Origin: Enterocloster lavalensis
GTDB taxonomy: Bacteria > Bacillota > Clostridia > Lachnospirales > Lachnospiraceae
Direction: 5' to 3'
Assembly: GCF_902364025.1 (NCBI RefSeq)
Contig: NZ_CABJCG010000004.1
Span: 186,001-250,000, forward strand
DNA: 64,000 nucleotides
Below are positions 16,639 to 25,289 of the stretch, piece after piece (the first letter of the stretch is position 1; each line of letters starts with the position of its first letter). The notes beneath the pieces were generated by a model. The model was given only the letters and a program-made list of their open reading frames with translations. It did no database searches and was not told the DNA's origin. A program made the translations under genes and the position numbers.

Positions 16639-19013
16639 TAATTCGCAAGATAAGAATGATAAATTTTAGAGGATTTAGCGATAAAACCATCGATTTTAAT
16701 GATAGATCGGTTGTGCTTCTTTCAGCTGCAAATGGAATTGGGAAGACGACAACTGTCGATGCGATTGAGTGGTGTCTGACGGGCAATATTGGAAGGCTAA
16801 AAACTGCTTTTGATAGCAGAAGTACCAATGATGCTGAACGCAAGATGAATACCGATGGCATTCTAAAGAATCGTGATGCTGGAGAGAAAACGAAGGTCAA
16901 GGTAGTTCTCTGGCTATTTGACGGAGATAAAGAGATAATTCTTTGCAGAGAGCAGACAAAGGATGAACTAGATCCAAGGTCATCTAAGGTTACAATCGAT
17001 GGAAATGAAGAAATGGCGAAATCATTTGTTCGGGAATATGTAGGAGATAGTTTCTATAATTTTCATTTTTGTGATGTTCAAAAGTCATTTAATGTTCAAA
17101 GCAAAAAGAGAAAGGACCTAAAGGACTTCTTTAATGAATTTATCACGAACTATGACGAGCGGAAGACGGTTGCGGAGAATCTGGAGATTTTTGCTGAGGA
17201 TGTGGATCGCTATATTGAGGATAAGACCAAACAGAAGGTACCGCAGGCGGTGATTGAGAACCATGAAAATCAGTTGGCGAAAGTTCGTGAGGATGCAAAG
17301 CTGGTTGCGTATCCTTTGACCATTTTCTATCCAGATGAGAAGACAGCGATTGTTGGTCTTGATAAAGACGAGTTAACTGCACAGAAAGCAGAAGTGAAAA
17401 ATTGTGGTTATCAGGTGGCGAAAAAAGAACTATATAAACTTGTAGAAAATGAGAATTTAAAGGGCCAGCAGTCTATTATCAAAAAGATTGCTTCTTACTG
17501 GGAGACGAAGGGAGCGTCTATTCAACGTGCGGTGAAAGCTGGATTTTCGAAGAATACGGATGTGATTATAAGGCTTGAGACCAAACTTGGCAAATTGAAC
17601 GGTTTGTCTCTTTCAAAAGATACAATCTTCCAGGATGGGGAATCAATAATTGCTTTAGATATAGATGGTTTTATGAAACCTGATTTTGATGTGGATAAGA
17701 AGGCAATTAAAGAGAAAGAGAAAAATATGAAGGATCTTTCTGCCGAGATTGAGCTTCTTTCCAAAAATAATAAGATGCTAAAGTTGTTATCGTCTCTTTC
17801 TGTGAATAAACAAGAGGTGATTAAACATAGAGATGCTGTTTTAAAAGAGAATGGTGTTGCCCGATGTCCCGTTTGTGGTTCGGAGTCATTTTCTACCATA
17901 GAGGAAGCTTTGATTCTTAAGGAAGCCGATGAGTATATCAAGCAAAATGGGGAAGTCGTAAAGTTAAAAGAGGTACATAAAACCTCGTTGCAGACAGAGA
18001 TTGAGTTTCTTTATCAGAAAATTATTAATTACACAAAATCTGTGGTGGAAAAAGAAAAGGAAACGTTAGAGGCAGAGATTAGTGGCTTGAAAGTTCTAAA
18101 GGATGAGATACAGCCATATTTTGATGCGGTTAAAATATTACAGAAATCGGGACAAGAGATTAATGTAGAAGAATTGACTGCAGAAAAGGTAGGGGAATTA
18201 CTGGCTGCTGTAGAGGGGCGGCTTTTAGAGGAAGACAAAGAGCAGAAAGTGAGAGATGTTTATCAGCAGATTCTAACAGTTTTAGGGTATGAGTTTGAAA
18301 ATGAGACGGTGCAACAGACATATGCAAAGGTAAAAAATCTCATTACCAGATCCTATGAGATTTTGGATTTTTCTTATGATTTATTTGTATCAAAGATTAA
18401 TGCTATTGATAGTATTCTTGCAAATCAGACGTTATGTGACCTGAATCAGAAACTGGAGGAGGATAATAAGAAGAATCAGAATCTGGATGCGGAAATAGAA
18501 GAGCTTCAAAAACTGAAAGATAGTGCATCTCAGAGAGCAAAAGATATCAAGGATGTTGTGGAAGAACTTTCGAAAGACGAGTACGAAAAGGTAGGACCGG
18601 CTCTTAGCAAGTTCTATAATAAACTGATAAGATTTAATTCTAGTGACGTAATCAACATAGTCCAAGAGAATGAGGGAATCTCGTTAATTGATGATAAAGG
18701 TAAGAATCTTGTTAATGTTTTAAGTAATGGTCAGATCAGTGTCTTTATGCTGGCTCATTTTTTTGCGGGTATCAATGCAAGAAATGACCATGAAAAGATG
18801 AAGGTATATTTTATCGATGACCTGACGGCATGTATGGATGATGTAAATATGCTTGCGTTCATGGATTTGCTTAAGTATCAAATGTCATCAAAAGCAACCA
18901 TGGAGCAGTTGTTTTTCATCACCTGTGATGACCGTATTAGTAAGCTGTTAAAGTATAAGTTAAGTGGACGTGGGATTGAATTATGTGAACTTTTAGAAGC
19001 GGATTTCATGTAA
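16635..19013 (+). CDS. lmuB: Lamassu LmuB-type SMC/Rad50-like ATPase
   Basis: 792 residues from ATG 16635. Walker A is SAANGIGKTT (about 30-39) after the Rad50-like start IRKIRMINFRGFSDKTIDF. A coiled-coil region is split by a zinc-hook CPVC at 411-414. The ABC signature LSNGQ is at 696-700, followed by Walker B VYFIDDLTACMDD. The Walker B acidic pair is DD rather than DE. LmuB senses invading DNA ends and controls the nuclease in characterised Lamassu systems. The alternative GTG at 16623 is possible. AT-rich composition marks it as acquired. Confidence 0.84.
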   Translation: MIIRKIRMINFRGFSDKTIDFNDRSVVLLSAANGIGKTTTVDAIEWCLTGNIGRLKTAFDSRSTNDAERKMNTDGILKNRDAGEKTKVKVVLWLFDGDKEIILCREQTKDELDPRSSKVTIDGNEEMAKSFVREYVGDSFYNFHFCDVQKSFNVQSKKRKDLKDFFNEFITNYDERKTVAENLEIFAEDVDRYIEDKTKQKVPQAVIENHENQLAKVREDAKLVAYPLTIFYPDEKTAIVGLDKDELTAQKAEVKNCGYQVAKKELYKLVENENLKGQQSIIKKIASYWETKGASIQRAVKAGFSKNTDVIIRLETKLGKLNGLSLSKDTIFQDGESIIALDIDGFMKPDFDVDKKAIKEKEKNMKDLSAEIELLSKNNKMLKLLSSLSVNKQEVIKHRDAVLKENGVARCPVCGSESFSTIEEALILKEADEYIKQNGEVVKLKEVHKTSLQTEIEFLYQKIINYTKSVVEKEKETLEAEISGLKVLKDEIQPYFDAVKILQKSGQEINVEELTAEKVGELLAAVEGRLLEEDKEQKVRDVYQQILTVLGYEFENETVQQTYAKVKNLITRSYEILDFSYDLFVSKINAIDSILANQTLCDLNQKLEEDNKKNQNLDAEIEELQKLKDSASQRAKDIKDVVEELSKDEYEKVGPALSKFYNKLIRFNSSDVINIVQENEGISLIDDKGKNLVNVLSNGQISVFMLAHFFAGINARNDHEKMKVYFIDDLTACMDDVNMLAFMDLLKYQMSSKATMEQLFFITCDDRISKLLKYKLSGRGIELCELLEADFM

Positions 19014-19023
19014 GAGGAAATGT

Positions 19024-19158
19024 GTGTTTAAGAATGACCATGCGTATTTTAACATGATAATGAAAACAGAAGAGGCGAAAGTCTTGCTTTCTAATTACAA
19101 GGATGTTTTTGAAAAGGAAATTTATGCCGATATAGTAACGTATTATAATCAGATTTAA
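19024..19158 (+). CDS. Possible small protein (44 aa) after the Lamassu operon
   Basis: GTG-initiated frame 6 nt after AGAGG, ending in ADIVTYYNQI. It has no recognised motif and could be a remnant of cargo or of the integrase gene region. Confidence 0.3.
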   Translation: MFKNDHAYFNMIMKTEEAKVLLSNYKDVFEKEIYADIVTYYNQI

Positions 19159-19304
19159 AAAACATGAGATTTCGTGTTGAGGGCAACTATATAAAACTGA
19201 TCAATACATTTATTAGAAATACTAAAACATTTGAAAATCGTAAGAATTTTAGCTTACTGGAAGATGAAGAAATACAAGAAGTTTTATACAAATCAGCCCT
19301 TGTC

Positions 19305-19463
19305 GGACACTCCCTCTCACATTTTCTATGACATACACTCTGTGCGAATGTTGTGAATGCAGGGATGAATGTGAAAACGTTGCAATATCTGATAGGGTAT
19401 TCTGATGCAGTATTACACTGAACATTTATATTCATGCAAGTTATGATCGAACAGCGGAGTAGA
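19305..19463 (+). pseudogene. Tyrosine recombinase C-terminal remnant
   Basis: Across at least two frame changes the DNA encodes TP-HIF, then HTLCANVVNAGMNVKTLQYLI, then GYSDA, ITLNIYIHASYDRTAE. This is the C-terminal catalytic part (HxxR and Tyr boxes) of a Tn916-type integrase. Stops and indels make it dead. It lies just before the right end of element 2, where an integrase would be expected. Confidence 0.75.
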
Positions 19464-19537
19464 TGACAAAAATCATAAAAATTTTGGAAGTCAAAACACT
19501 GGATATGGTAAGAAAGAATGTAATTGATACATCATTT

Positions 19538-19706
19538 ACTACACCATTTGCCCGGTAATTTACATAGATTTATGTAGATATGCGTAGGGAGGGGCAAAAA
19601 CAGAAAATCAAGAAAACGCCGGAAAGCCAGTAATTACAGGCATATGAAGGCTTATGAAGGGATATAAAATTATGATAAAAATACTTTTCATCTGCCACGG
19701 CAACAT
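19538..19706. mobile_element. Right end and core site of element 2
   Basis: 169 bp repeating 13037-13207. It ends in CTGCCACGGCAACAT, inside the first codons of the phosphatase. Composition switches from AT-rich to GC-rich immediately after it. Confidence 0.7.
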
Positions 19707-20154
19707 TTGTCGCTCCCCCCTAGCCGAGTACCTCCTCCGCCATCTCGTCCAAACCCGCGGTCTCTCAGACTCATTCCACATCGCCTCCGCTGCCACCAGC
19801 CGGGAGGAGATCGGCAATCCCGTACACCGCGGAACGCGCGCCAAGTTACAGGCGCTGGGTATCTCCACCGCCGGGAAATGTGCCGTGCGTCTGGAAAAGC
19901 AGGACTATGGCAAATATGACTACCTGATCGGCATGGACCGCTACAACATCACCGACATGCTGCGCATCCTGGGCGGCGATCCCGACGGCAAGGTATCCCG
20001 CCTGCTGGATTTCACAGACCACCCAAGGGACGTGGCGGACCCATGGTATACCGGAGATTTCGACACCGCCTACGACGACGTGCTGGAGGGCTGCAACGCG
20101 CTTCTGGATCACATTCTTTCCCAGAAACCAAACTTCTTCCAAAAATCCAAATAG
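19672..20154 (+). CDS. Low-molecular-weight protein tyrosine phosphatase
   Basis: 160 residues. The catalytic P-loop is CHGNICRS near the N-terminus, and the general-acid region is DVADPWYTGDFDTAYDD. ATG at 19672 with AAGGGA upstream. The first 11-12 codons and the leader belong to the right end of element 2, so the present start and promoter are element-borne while the rest is GC-rich host sequence. Members dephosphorylate tyrosine (or arginine) on proteins and often regulate capsule kinases; no capsule genes are nearby. Confidence 0.9.
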   Translation: MIKILFICHGNICRSPLAEYLLRHLVQTRGLSDSFHIASAATSREEIGNPVHRGTRAKLQALGISTAGKCAVRLEKQDYGKYDYLIGMDRYNITDMLRILGGDPDGKVSRLLDFTDHPRDVADPWYTGDFDTAYDDVLEGCNALLDHILSQKPNFFQKSK

Positions 20155-20306
20155 CCTCCGTCCCAATCGCCTGTACCCGAACGCAGACATACATCAATCC
20201 GTTCTCCCGCCTACCCAGCCTCCCGGCCCGGCAGGCCTATCCAACAATTCATTCCCGCCATCTGTACCCCCAGACACACCGCACACAACCAGCCCGCCCA
20301 CCCCTC

Positions 20307-20352
20307 AAAAAAAGCGCGCTGCTTTCCCAAAGAACGGAAAGCCGCACGCTTT
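20307..20352 (-). terminator. Terminator after the carbamate kinase gene
   Basis: GCTTTCC/GGAAAGC and AAAGCG/CGCTTT stems separated by an internal loop; on the minus strand seven T follow. The remaining intergenic stretch 20155-20388 is C-rich and shows no gene. Confidence 0.75.
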
Positions 20353-20388
20353 CATTTTCTCCATCCCCCCATCCTCCCCCTCAAAACC

Positions 20389-21321
20389 TCAGGCGCAAAT
20401 CACCGTCCCTGTCTCTCCCTTAAGCCCCTCTCCCGCCTTTTCCAACAGCGTGATCAGCGCCCGTCTCCCGGGCAGCGATGACGCGAACTCCACCGCAGCC
20501 TCCACCTTTGGCAGCATGGAGCCCGGCGCGAACTGCCCCTGGGCGATGTACGCCCGGGCCTCCTCCACGGAAATCCGCGACAGCCACCGCTGGTCCGGTT
20601 TGGCGTAGTTTACGGCCACCCGTTCCACCGCAGTCAGGATCACCAGGTAATCCGCCCCGATCATCTGGGCCAGCCTGGCGCTGGCAAAATCCTTGTCGAT
20701 CACCGCGCTCACGCCCCGCAGACGGCAGCCTTCCCGCACCACCGGGATTCCCCCGCCGCCGCAGGCCACCACCACCTGACCGCCATCCAGCAGGCTGCGG
20801 ATTGTCTCAATCTCCACAATATCCACCGGCTTTGGCGACGGCACCACCCGGCGGTAGCCCCGGCCCGAATCCTCGATCACCCGGCAGCCCCGGCGCTCCC
20901 ACTCTGCCGCCTCATCCCGGTCCATAAACCGCCCGATGGGTTTTGTGGGGTTGGCAAAGGCCTCATCTGACCGGTCCACCACCACCTGGGTCACCAGGGA
21001 CGTCACCGGCTTGTCGATCCCCATCCGAAGCAGCTCCTCGCGCAGAAAATTCTGCAAATCGTAGCCGATATACCCCTGCGTCATTGCCACACACACGGAA
21101 AGCGGCGCCTGCGCCAGATCCGGCTCCTGGGCGGCCAGCATGCCCATGGCCCGGTCGATCATTCCCACCTGTGGACCATTTCCGTGGGACACCACCACCT
21201 CGTAGCCGTCCCGCACCAGACCGGCAATGATCTTCGCCGCCCGGCCCGCCGCCGTCATCTGATCCTGAAAACTGAGTCCCAGCGCATTTCCTCCCAGGGC
21301 GATCACAATCCTCTTATTCAC
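20389..21321 (-). CDS. Catabolic carbamate kinase
   Basis: 310 residues starting VNKRIVIALGGNALG (GTG 21321, GGGGGAG 8 nt upstream, 4 nt after the previous stop). SHGNGPQVGMIDRAMGM, VACGGGGIPVV and VIDKDFASARLAQMIGAD are carbamate kinase motifs. The enzyme converts carbamoyl phosphate plus ADP to ATP, CO2 and ammonia. Placement after AllF/G/H-like genes equals the E. coli allantoin system, where the carbamate kinase AllK (YbcF) takes carbamoyl phosphate from oxamate carbamoyltransferase. No arginine deiminase genes are nearby. Confidence 0.93.
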   Translation of the reverse strand: MNKRIVIALGGNALGLSFQDQMTAAGRAAKIIAGLVRDGYEVVVSHGNGPQVGMIDRAMGMLAAQEPDLAQAPLSVCVAMTQGYIGYDLQNFLREELLRMGIDKPVTSLVTQVVVDRSDEAFANPTKPIGRFMDRDEAAEWERRGCRVIEDSGRGYRRVVPSPKPVDIVEIETIRSLLDGGQVVVACGGGGIPVVREGCRLRGVSAVIDKDFASARLAQMIGADYLVILTAVERVAVNYAKPDQRWLSRISVEEARAYIAQGQFAPGSMLPKVEAAVEFASSLPGRRALITLLEKAGEGLKGETGTVICA

Positions 21322-21325
21322 GCGT

Positions 21326-22759
21326 CTACTCCCCCTTGTTTCCATCTCCATAGCATTGGCCAAATGCTTCCAGCGCCTTCACGAAGCACGCTCTGGGCGG
21401 GTGCACGATCCCCGCGCCGATCTGGCCGATGCCCGGAACCTTGTGGGCGATGCCCGTGTTAATCACCGGGATAATTCCCGTCTCCAGCACCTTCAGAATA
21501 TCGATGCCCGTAGCCGTCCCCTTAAAATCCAGCGGAGGCAGCGAATAATTGTTGTTCTCCGCGGTTGTGATGGAATACATACTGCGGGTATAGTTGATGG
21601 CGTCTGAAACCGTCCCTCCCACAAACTGGGTGATCGCCGGGGAAGCTCCCATGGCAAAACCGCCGATCCCCATGGTCTCGGTGATGGCGCTGTCCCCCAA
21701 ATCCGGGTTTGCGTCCTCCGGGCCGTACCCCGGAAACAGCAGTCCCTCCACAAAGTTGGCCGGTGCGGTGAACCAACGGTCCTTCCCCAGACCGCTGACC
21801 TTGATCCCGAATTCCACACCGTTGCGCGCCATCGCGGTGACCACCGTGGAGCGCTCCACGCCGCAGGCCGCATCCAGAGCGGACTTGCAAGCGGGCATGG
21901 ACAGATTCAGGAAATAGTGGTCGTTTGAGCGGATAAAATCGATGGCCCTTAATACCTGAGGCATAGGATAACCGCTCTGCACCATAAAGGGCGTAATCTC
22001 CTTGAAAAATAAGCTGGTGGCCGCCTTGTTCCGGTTGTGGCACTCGTCCCCCATCTGCACCGCCTGGGCCGTGATCAGCTTCAAATCCACCCCTCCGGCC
22101 ATCCCGATGGCCTTGTTCAGCACCGGGGCAAACTCTTTCTCAATCCACCTCAGACGCTCCAGAACGGAATCGCTAAACGCGCCGAACCGCAGCACCTTCC
22201 CCAGCCCTTCGTTCACCGAGCAGTACGCCCGGTTGCCGTTTGTCCGGTTCTCCACAATGTGCACCGGCATGGAAGGCGAGATGATGCCCGCCATGGGGCC
22301 CACCGCGCTGTGCTCATGACAGGGGGAAAATGTGATTATGCCGGAGGCGGCCAACTGTCTCGCCTCCCCCTCGTCGGCTGCTCTTCCCTCGTAGAGCAGG
22401 GCCCCGATCACCGCCCCCTGCATGGTTCCGCACATGCGGTCCCAGGTGATGGGCGGACCCGAGTGCAGAATGGTGTCCTTTGTCATTCCCGGCACCACCT
22501 TGTAAGCCGGTTCAATGCCGATCAATACCGGGCTGGCGCTCATCACGATGTCCACGGCCTTCCGGTTCGCCTCAGCCACCCCATCATCGAAGGAATAGCG
22601 GTCCAAAAGCTCCAGCAGCTCCTGATCCCCGTCCATTGGCGGCTGCCATTTGATCTGCGTCACCTGCTGCCCCTGCAGCTTTAAATCCTCGCGGAAATTG
22701 GGCGCACCCACATTTAAAATCGTTAACTGTTCCTGAAATAATTCATTGGTCCGATTCAT
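21326..22759 (-). CDS. DUF1116 protein, AllG (YlbE)-like carbamoyltransferase subunit
   Basis: 477 residues. The ATG at 22759 is preceded by GGAGGAGGTGAG; a GTG 21 nt earlier is less likely. DUF1116 features include ITWDRMCGTMQGAVIGALLYEG, SPCHEHSAVGPMAGIISPSMP and FGIKVSGLGKDRWFTAPANFVEG. In E. coli AllF, AllG and AllH together are the oxamate carbamoyltransferase that cleaves oxalurate phosphorolytically. All three homologues are present here without the allantoin ring-opening genes, so the natural substrate probably differs. Confidence 0.85.
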   Translation of the reverse strand: MNRTNELFQEQLTILNVGAPNFREDLKLQGQQVTQIKWQPPMDGDQELLELLDRYSFDDGVAEANRKAVDIVMSASPVLIGIEPAYKVVPGMTKDTILHSGPPITWDRMCGTMQGAVIGALLYEGRAADEGEARQLAASGIITFSPCHEHSAVGPMAGIISPSMPVHIVENRTNGNRAYCSVNEGLGKVLRFGAFSDSVLERLRWIEKEFAPVLNKAIGMAGGVDLKLITAQAVQMGDECHNRNKAATSLFFKEITPFMVQSGYPMPQVLRAIDFIRSNDHYFLNLSMPACKSALDAACGVERSTVVTAMARNGVEFGIKVSGLGKDRWFTAPANFVEGLLFPGYGPEDANPDLGDSAITETMGIGGFAMGASPAITQFVGGTVSDAINYTRSMYSITTAENNNYSLPPLDFKGTATGIDILKVLETGIIPVINTGIAHKVPGIGQIGAGIVHPPRACFVKALEAFGQCYGDGNKGE

Positions 22760-22776
22760 AAGACTCACCTCCTCCG

Positions 22777-24324
22777 TCACAGCAGAATGTCCGCGGCTGT
22801 CTGGGCCGCTTCCACGTTGCTCTCCGCCAAAATAACGCCTTCCGCCAGCAGAGCCGCCCTCTGCCCAGCAAAATCCTGCTTATCCGCCGCCGTCCCGCAG
22901 ATATAGCCGACCACCGCCAGCTCTCTCCCCTGGGCGCGCGCTCTCGCTCTCGCCTCCCGGATCGCCGGAACCGTCTCGCCGGCAGGGTCCCCGTGGGAGC
23001 CGTATCCCAGCTCGAAATCCAGCAAAATCACGCCCACCTCAGGGTCATCCCCCTGCTCTGCGATCTTGTCGTTGCGCAGCGAAGGCTCGATCATGGGATG
23101 GGGACGGCCGTTGGTGAATTCATCGTCGCCCAAATCCAGCAGCACGCTACCGCGGCAGGTTTCCTTTCCGTCGATCTTCTCCCCATCCCGGTGGGACACA
23201 TTACTTCGAATCTTGCCCAGGCGTCCCCGCAGCACAAAGAGCGCTTCCGCACACAGCGTGCCGCCACAGAACAGGCCCCGCACGCTTTTCTGCCCCGGCT
23301 GAAGCAGGCCCCTGGCCCCCGCGATCTCCTCCTTTAACCGAGCGGCCCTGGCTTCCTCCCGGCCCGCGTCCTGAGCCACTCCGGCCAGTTCTACCGCCTT
23401 CCTGGCCGCGTCCAGCAGATTATCGCACAGATAAACGCCCTCCCGGCATTTCCTGGCGGTGTCCCCCTCCAGGAAGCAGACCACCACCGGCTTTTCCAGC
23501 GTGTCAAGCAGCTCAAATATCTTGTCCGCCACAGACTGCTCCGGCGGCTTGGAGACCAGCACAATGATCTCTGTGTCCGGCTCTTTTGCCAAGGCGCGGA
23601 TGCCGTGGAGCATCATCAATCCGCCGATCTCGCGGCTCAAATCCCGGCCGCCTGTGCCCAGCGCCTGGGTGATGCCGCCGCCCAGCCGGTCGATCTGCAC
23701 GATCACCTCCTGAAGCCCGGTGCCTGAAGCGCCCACCACGCCGATATTTCCCCGCCGCACCTCGTTGGCAAAGCAAAGCCCGGTGTGGTTGATCACCGCT
23801 GTGCCGCAGTCCGGCCCCATCATCAGAAGCCCCTTGGAAACCGCCAGCTCCTTTAACTCCCGCTCCTCCTCAATGGAGACGTTGTCGCTGAACATCATCA
23901 CATGCAGGCCGCTGTTCAGGGCGATTTTAGCCTCCCTTGCCGCGTACCGGCCCGGCACCGAGATCACCGCCACATTGGCCGCCCGGTTGTCCTTCACCGC
24001 ATGGCGGATCGTCTTATACTCCACCTCCGCCTCCTGCCCGGCCTGGCCGCTTCCCTTGGTCAACTTGTCCAGGATCATCCGGTGGGCCTCCACGCAGGTC
24101 TCCTCGTCCCGGGCCTCCACGGCGATAATCAGGTCGTTCTGAGTCGCCCCTTCCGTCTCCTCGTTTCCCAGGCCCACATTCATCAAAATTTCTTTATTCA
24201 TACCGGTGGCCATCACCACCACAGCCTCTTTTACACCTTCAACCGCTTTTATCTTGCTGCCAAGGGACATAAGCGTCACGGAATCATAGTATGTATTGGG
24301 CTTGATTATTGTTTTCTTGTACAT
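22777..24324 (-). CDS. FdrA/AllF-like carbamoyltransferase subunit
   Basis: 515 residues. The N-terminal region IIKPNTYYDSVTLMSLGSKI is typical of FdrA. A succinyl-CoA-synthetase-like Rossmann and ligase part follows: GPDCGTAVINHTGLCFANEVRRGNIGVVGASGTGLQEV and ITQALGTGGRDLS. ATG at 24324 overlaps the end of the upstream DUF2877 gene by about 19 nt. FdrA (AllF) is a subunit of oxamate carbamoyltransferase. The C-terminal 190 residues have GVILLDFELGYGSHGDPAG. Confidence 0.87.
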   Translation of the reverse strand: MYKKTIIKPNTYYDSVTLMSLGSKIKAVEGVKEAVVVMATGMNKEILMNVGLGNEETEGATQNDLIIAVEARDEETCVEAHRMILDKLTKGSGQAGQEAEVEYKTIRHAVKDNRAANVAVISVPGRYAAREAKIALNSGLHVMMFSDNVSIEEERELKELAVSKGLLMMGPDCGTAVINHTGLCFANEVRRGNIGVVGASGTGLQEVIVQIDRLGGGITQALGTGGRDLSREIGGLMMLHGIRALAKEPDTEIIVLVSKPPEQSVADKIFELLDTLEKPVVVCFLEGDTARKCREGVYLCDNLLDAARKAVELAGVAQDAGREEARAARLKEEIAGARGLLQPGQKSVRGLFCGGTLCAEALFVLRGRLGKIRSNVSHRDGEKIDGKETCRGSVLLDLGDDEFTNGRPHPMIEPSLRNDKIAEQGDDPEVGVILLDFELGYGSHGDPAGETVPAIREARARARAQGRELAVVGYICGTAADKQDFAGQRAALLAEGVILAESNVEAAQTAADILL

Positions 24325-25289
24325 GCCGTTACCCCAGTTATCGTTTCAATTCTGTTCAGGACCAGGCAAAACCCGACGGCCAAACCGGCCGAAAAATCAA
24401 TGCCGGAGGAATGCCCGATCCCTTCCACCAGTTTCATAATCTCTTCCATCTCCCGCCCCCCGGTCAAAAAGCAGGCGGCCAGGCGGCGATTTAACAGGGA
24501 ATTTTCCCCGTTTAAATACGCTTTCAACATTTGCCGGCTCACCGCGGTGGTGGCCGCAAGAACTTCAGGGCGATCCAGCCCTCCTGCCAGAGCGGCCCGC
24601 AGCGAAACGGTCCGCTCACAGCAGTTCAGCGCCGCCAGCATACCGCACAGGAAATCATCGCCTGCGGGCGTCAGTCCCATCCCGGCTCCCACCAGCCTCC
24701 GCCCGGCGGCGGCGAACCGTTCCGGCTCACCGGCCGACTTAAGAAGCGCCCAAAGACGCCGGTTCATCTCCTCCTGCAGAATCCCCGGATCGGGCAAAAT
24801 CTCCCCGGAACAATCGCGGCGGAAAAAATAGGCGCAGCCCTTTCGGATATCCTGATTTTGCAAATACTGCCGGTAGCGGGCGATTCCGGAGGCAAGATTT
24901 TGCGCGCATTCCTGCGCACTTTCCGCCGGGAGCCTTCCTCCCCCGTCCGTTTCCCACTCCCGCTGCGTCCACTGCCGTTCGCCGCTCACCCGGACCCGGC
25001 GGCAGTCCAGCACCAGCCCGTTCCCGATGCGGATCACCGGAAACCGGCCCTCCACCGCGTCTCCCACGCGGACCAGCTTTCCCGTAAAACCATTTTCATC
25101 CACAGCTCCGGTGTACGGCGCGGCATAACCCGCGCCCGCTACCACCGCGTACAAATCCGATCCGTCCCACAGATTAAACGCTCTCTCATAGACGCTGTGC
25201 ACCCGCCCCCGGGGATTTTCCGCAAACGCCCGGAAATGCGGATCGCACACCCGGAGCGAGGCCCTATGGGCCGCATCCCGGCGGATCAC
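24306..25289 (-). CDS. DUF2877 protein, AllH (YlbF)-like carbamoyltransferase subunit
   Basis: 327 residues from a GTG at 25289 that overlaps the upstream stop (GTGA). GLTPAGDDFLCGMLAAL is the DUF2877 signature, and ends in a C-terminal SSGIDFSAGLAVGFCL segment. Together with the FdrA- and DUF1116-type products it makes the three-subunit carbamoyltransferase known as AllFGH in E. coli. Gene order H-F-G-kinase and the overlaps show one translation unit. Confidence 0.82.
   Translation of the reverse strand: MIRRDAAHRASLRVCDPHFRAFAENPRGRVHSVYERAFNLWDGSDLYAVVAGAGYAAPYTGAVDENGFTGKLVRVGDAVEGRFPVIRIGNGLVLDCRRVRVSGERQWTQREWETDGGGRLPAESAQECAQNLASGIARYRQYLQNQDIRKGCAYFFRRDCSGEILPDPGILQEEMNRRLWALLKSAGEPERFAAAGRRLVGAGMGLTPAGDDFLCGMLAALNCCERTVSLRAALAGGLDRPEVLAATTAVSRQMLKAYLNGENSLLNRRLAACFLTGGREMEEIMKLVEGIGHSSGIDFSAGLAVGFCLVLNRIETITGVTACTRKQ

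Noticed and set aside
16635..19013. Wadjet or RecF/SbcC repair ATPase
   Set aside because: No JetA/B/D or SbcD partner is present; the Cap4-like nuclease and middle component fit Lamassu.
19164..19331. 55-codon frame starting MRFRVEGNYIKL before the integrase remnant
   Set aside because: No ribosome site and no recognised motif; it runs into the degraded integrase region and is probably part of that relic.
20389..21321. Arginine deiminase pathway carbamate kinase (ArcC)
   Set aside because: No arcA, arcB or arginine/ornithine antiporter gene is nearby; the AllFGH-type context fits better.
22777..24324. FdrA gene as an acyl-CoA synthetase
   Set aside because: The CoA-ligase-like folds are shared, but neighbours DUF1116, DUF2877 and carbamate kinase point to carbamoyltransferase.
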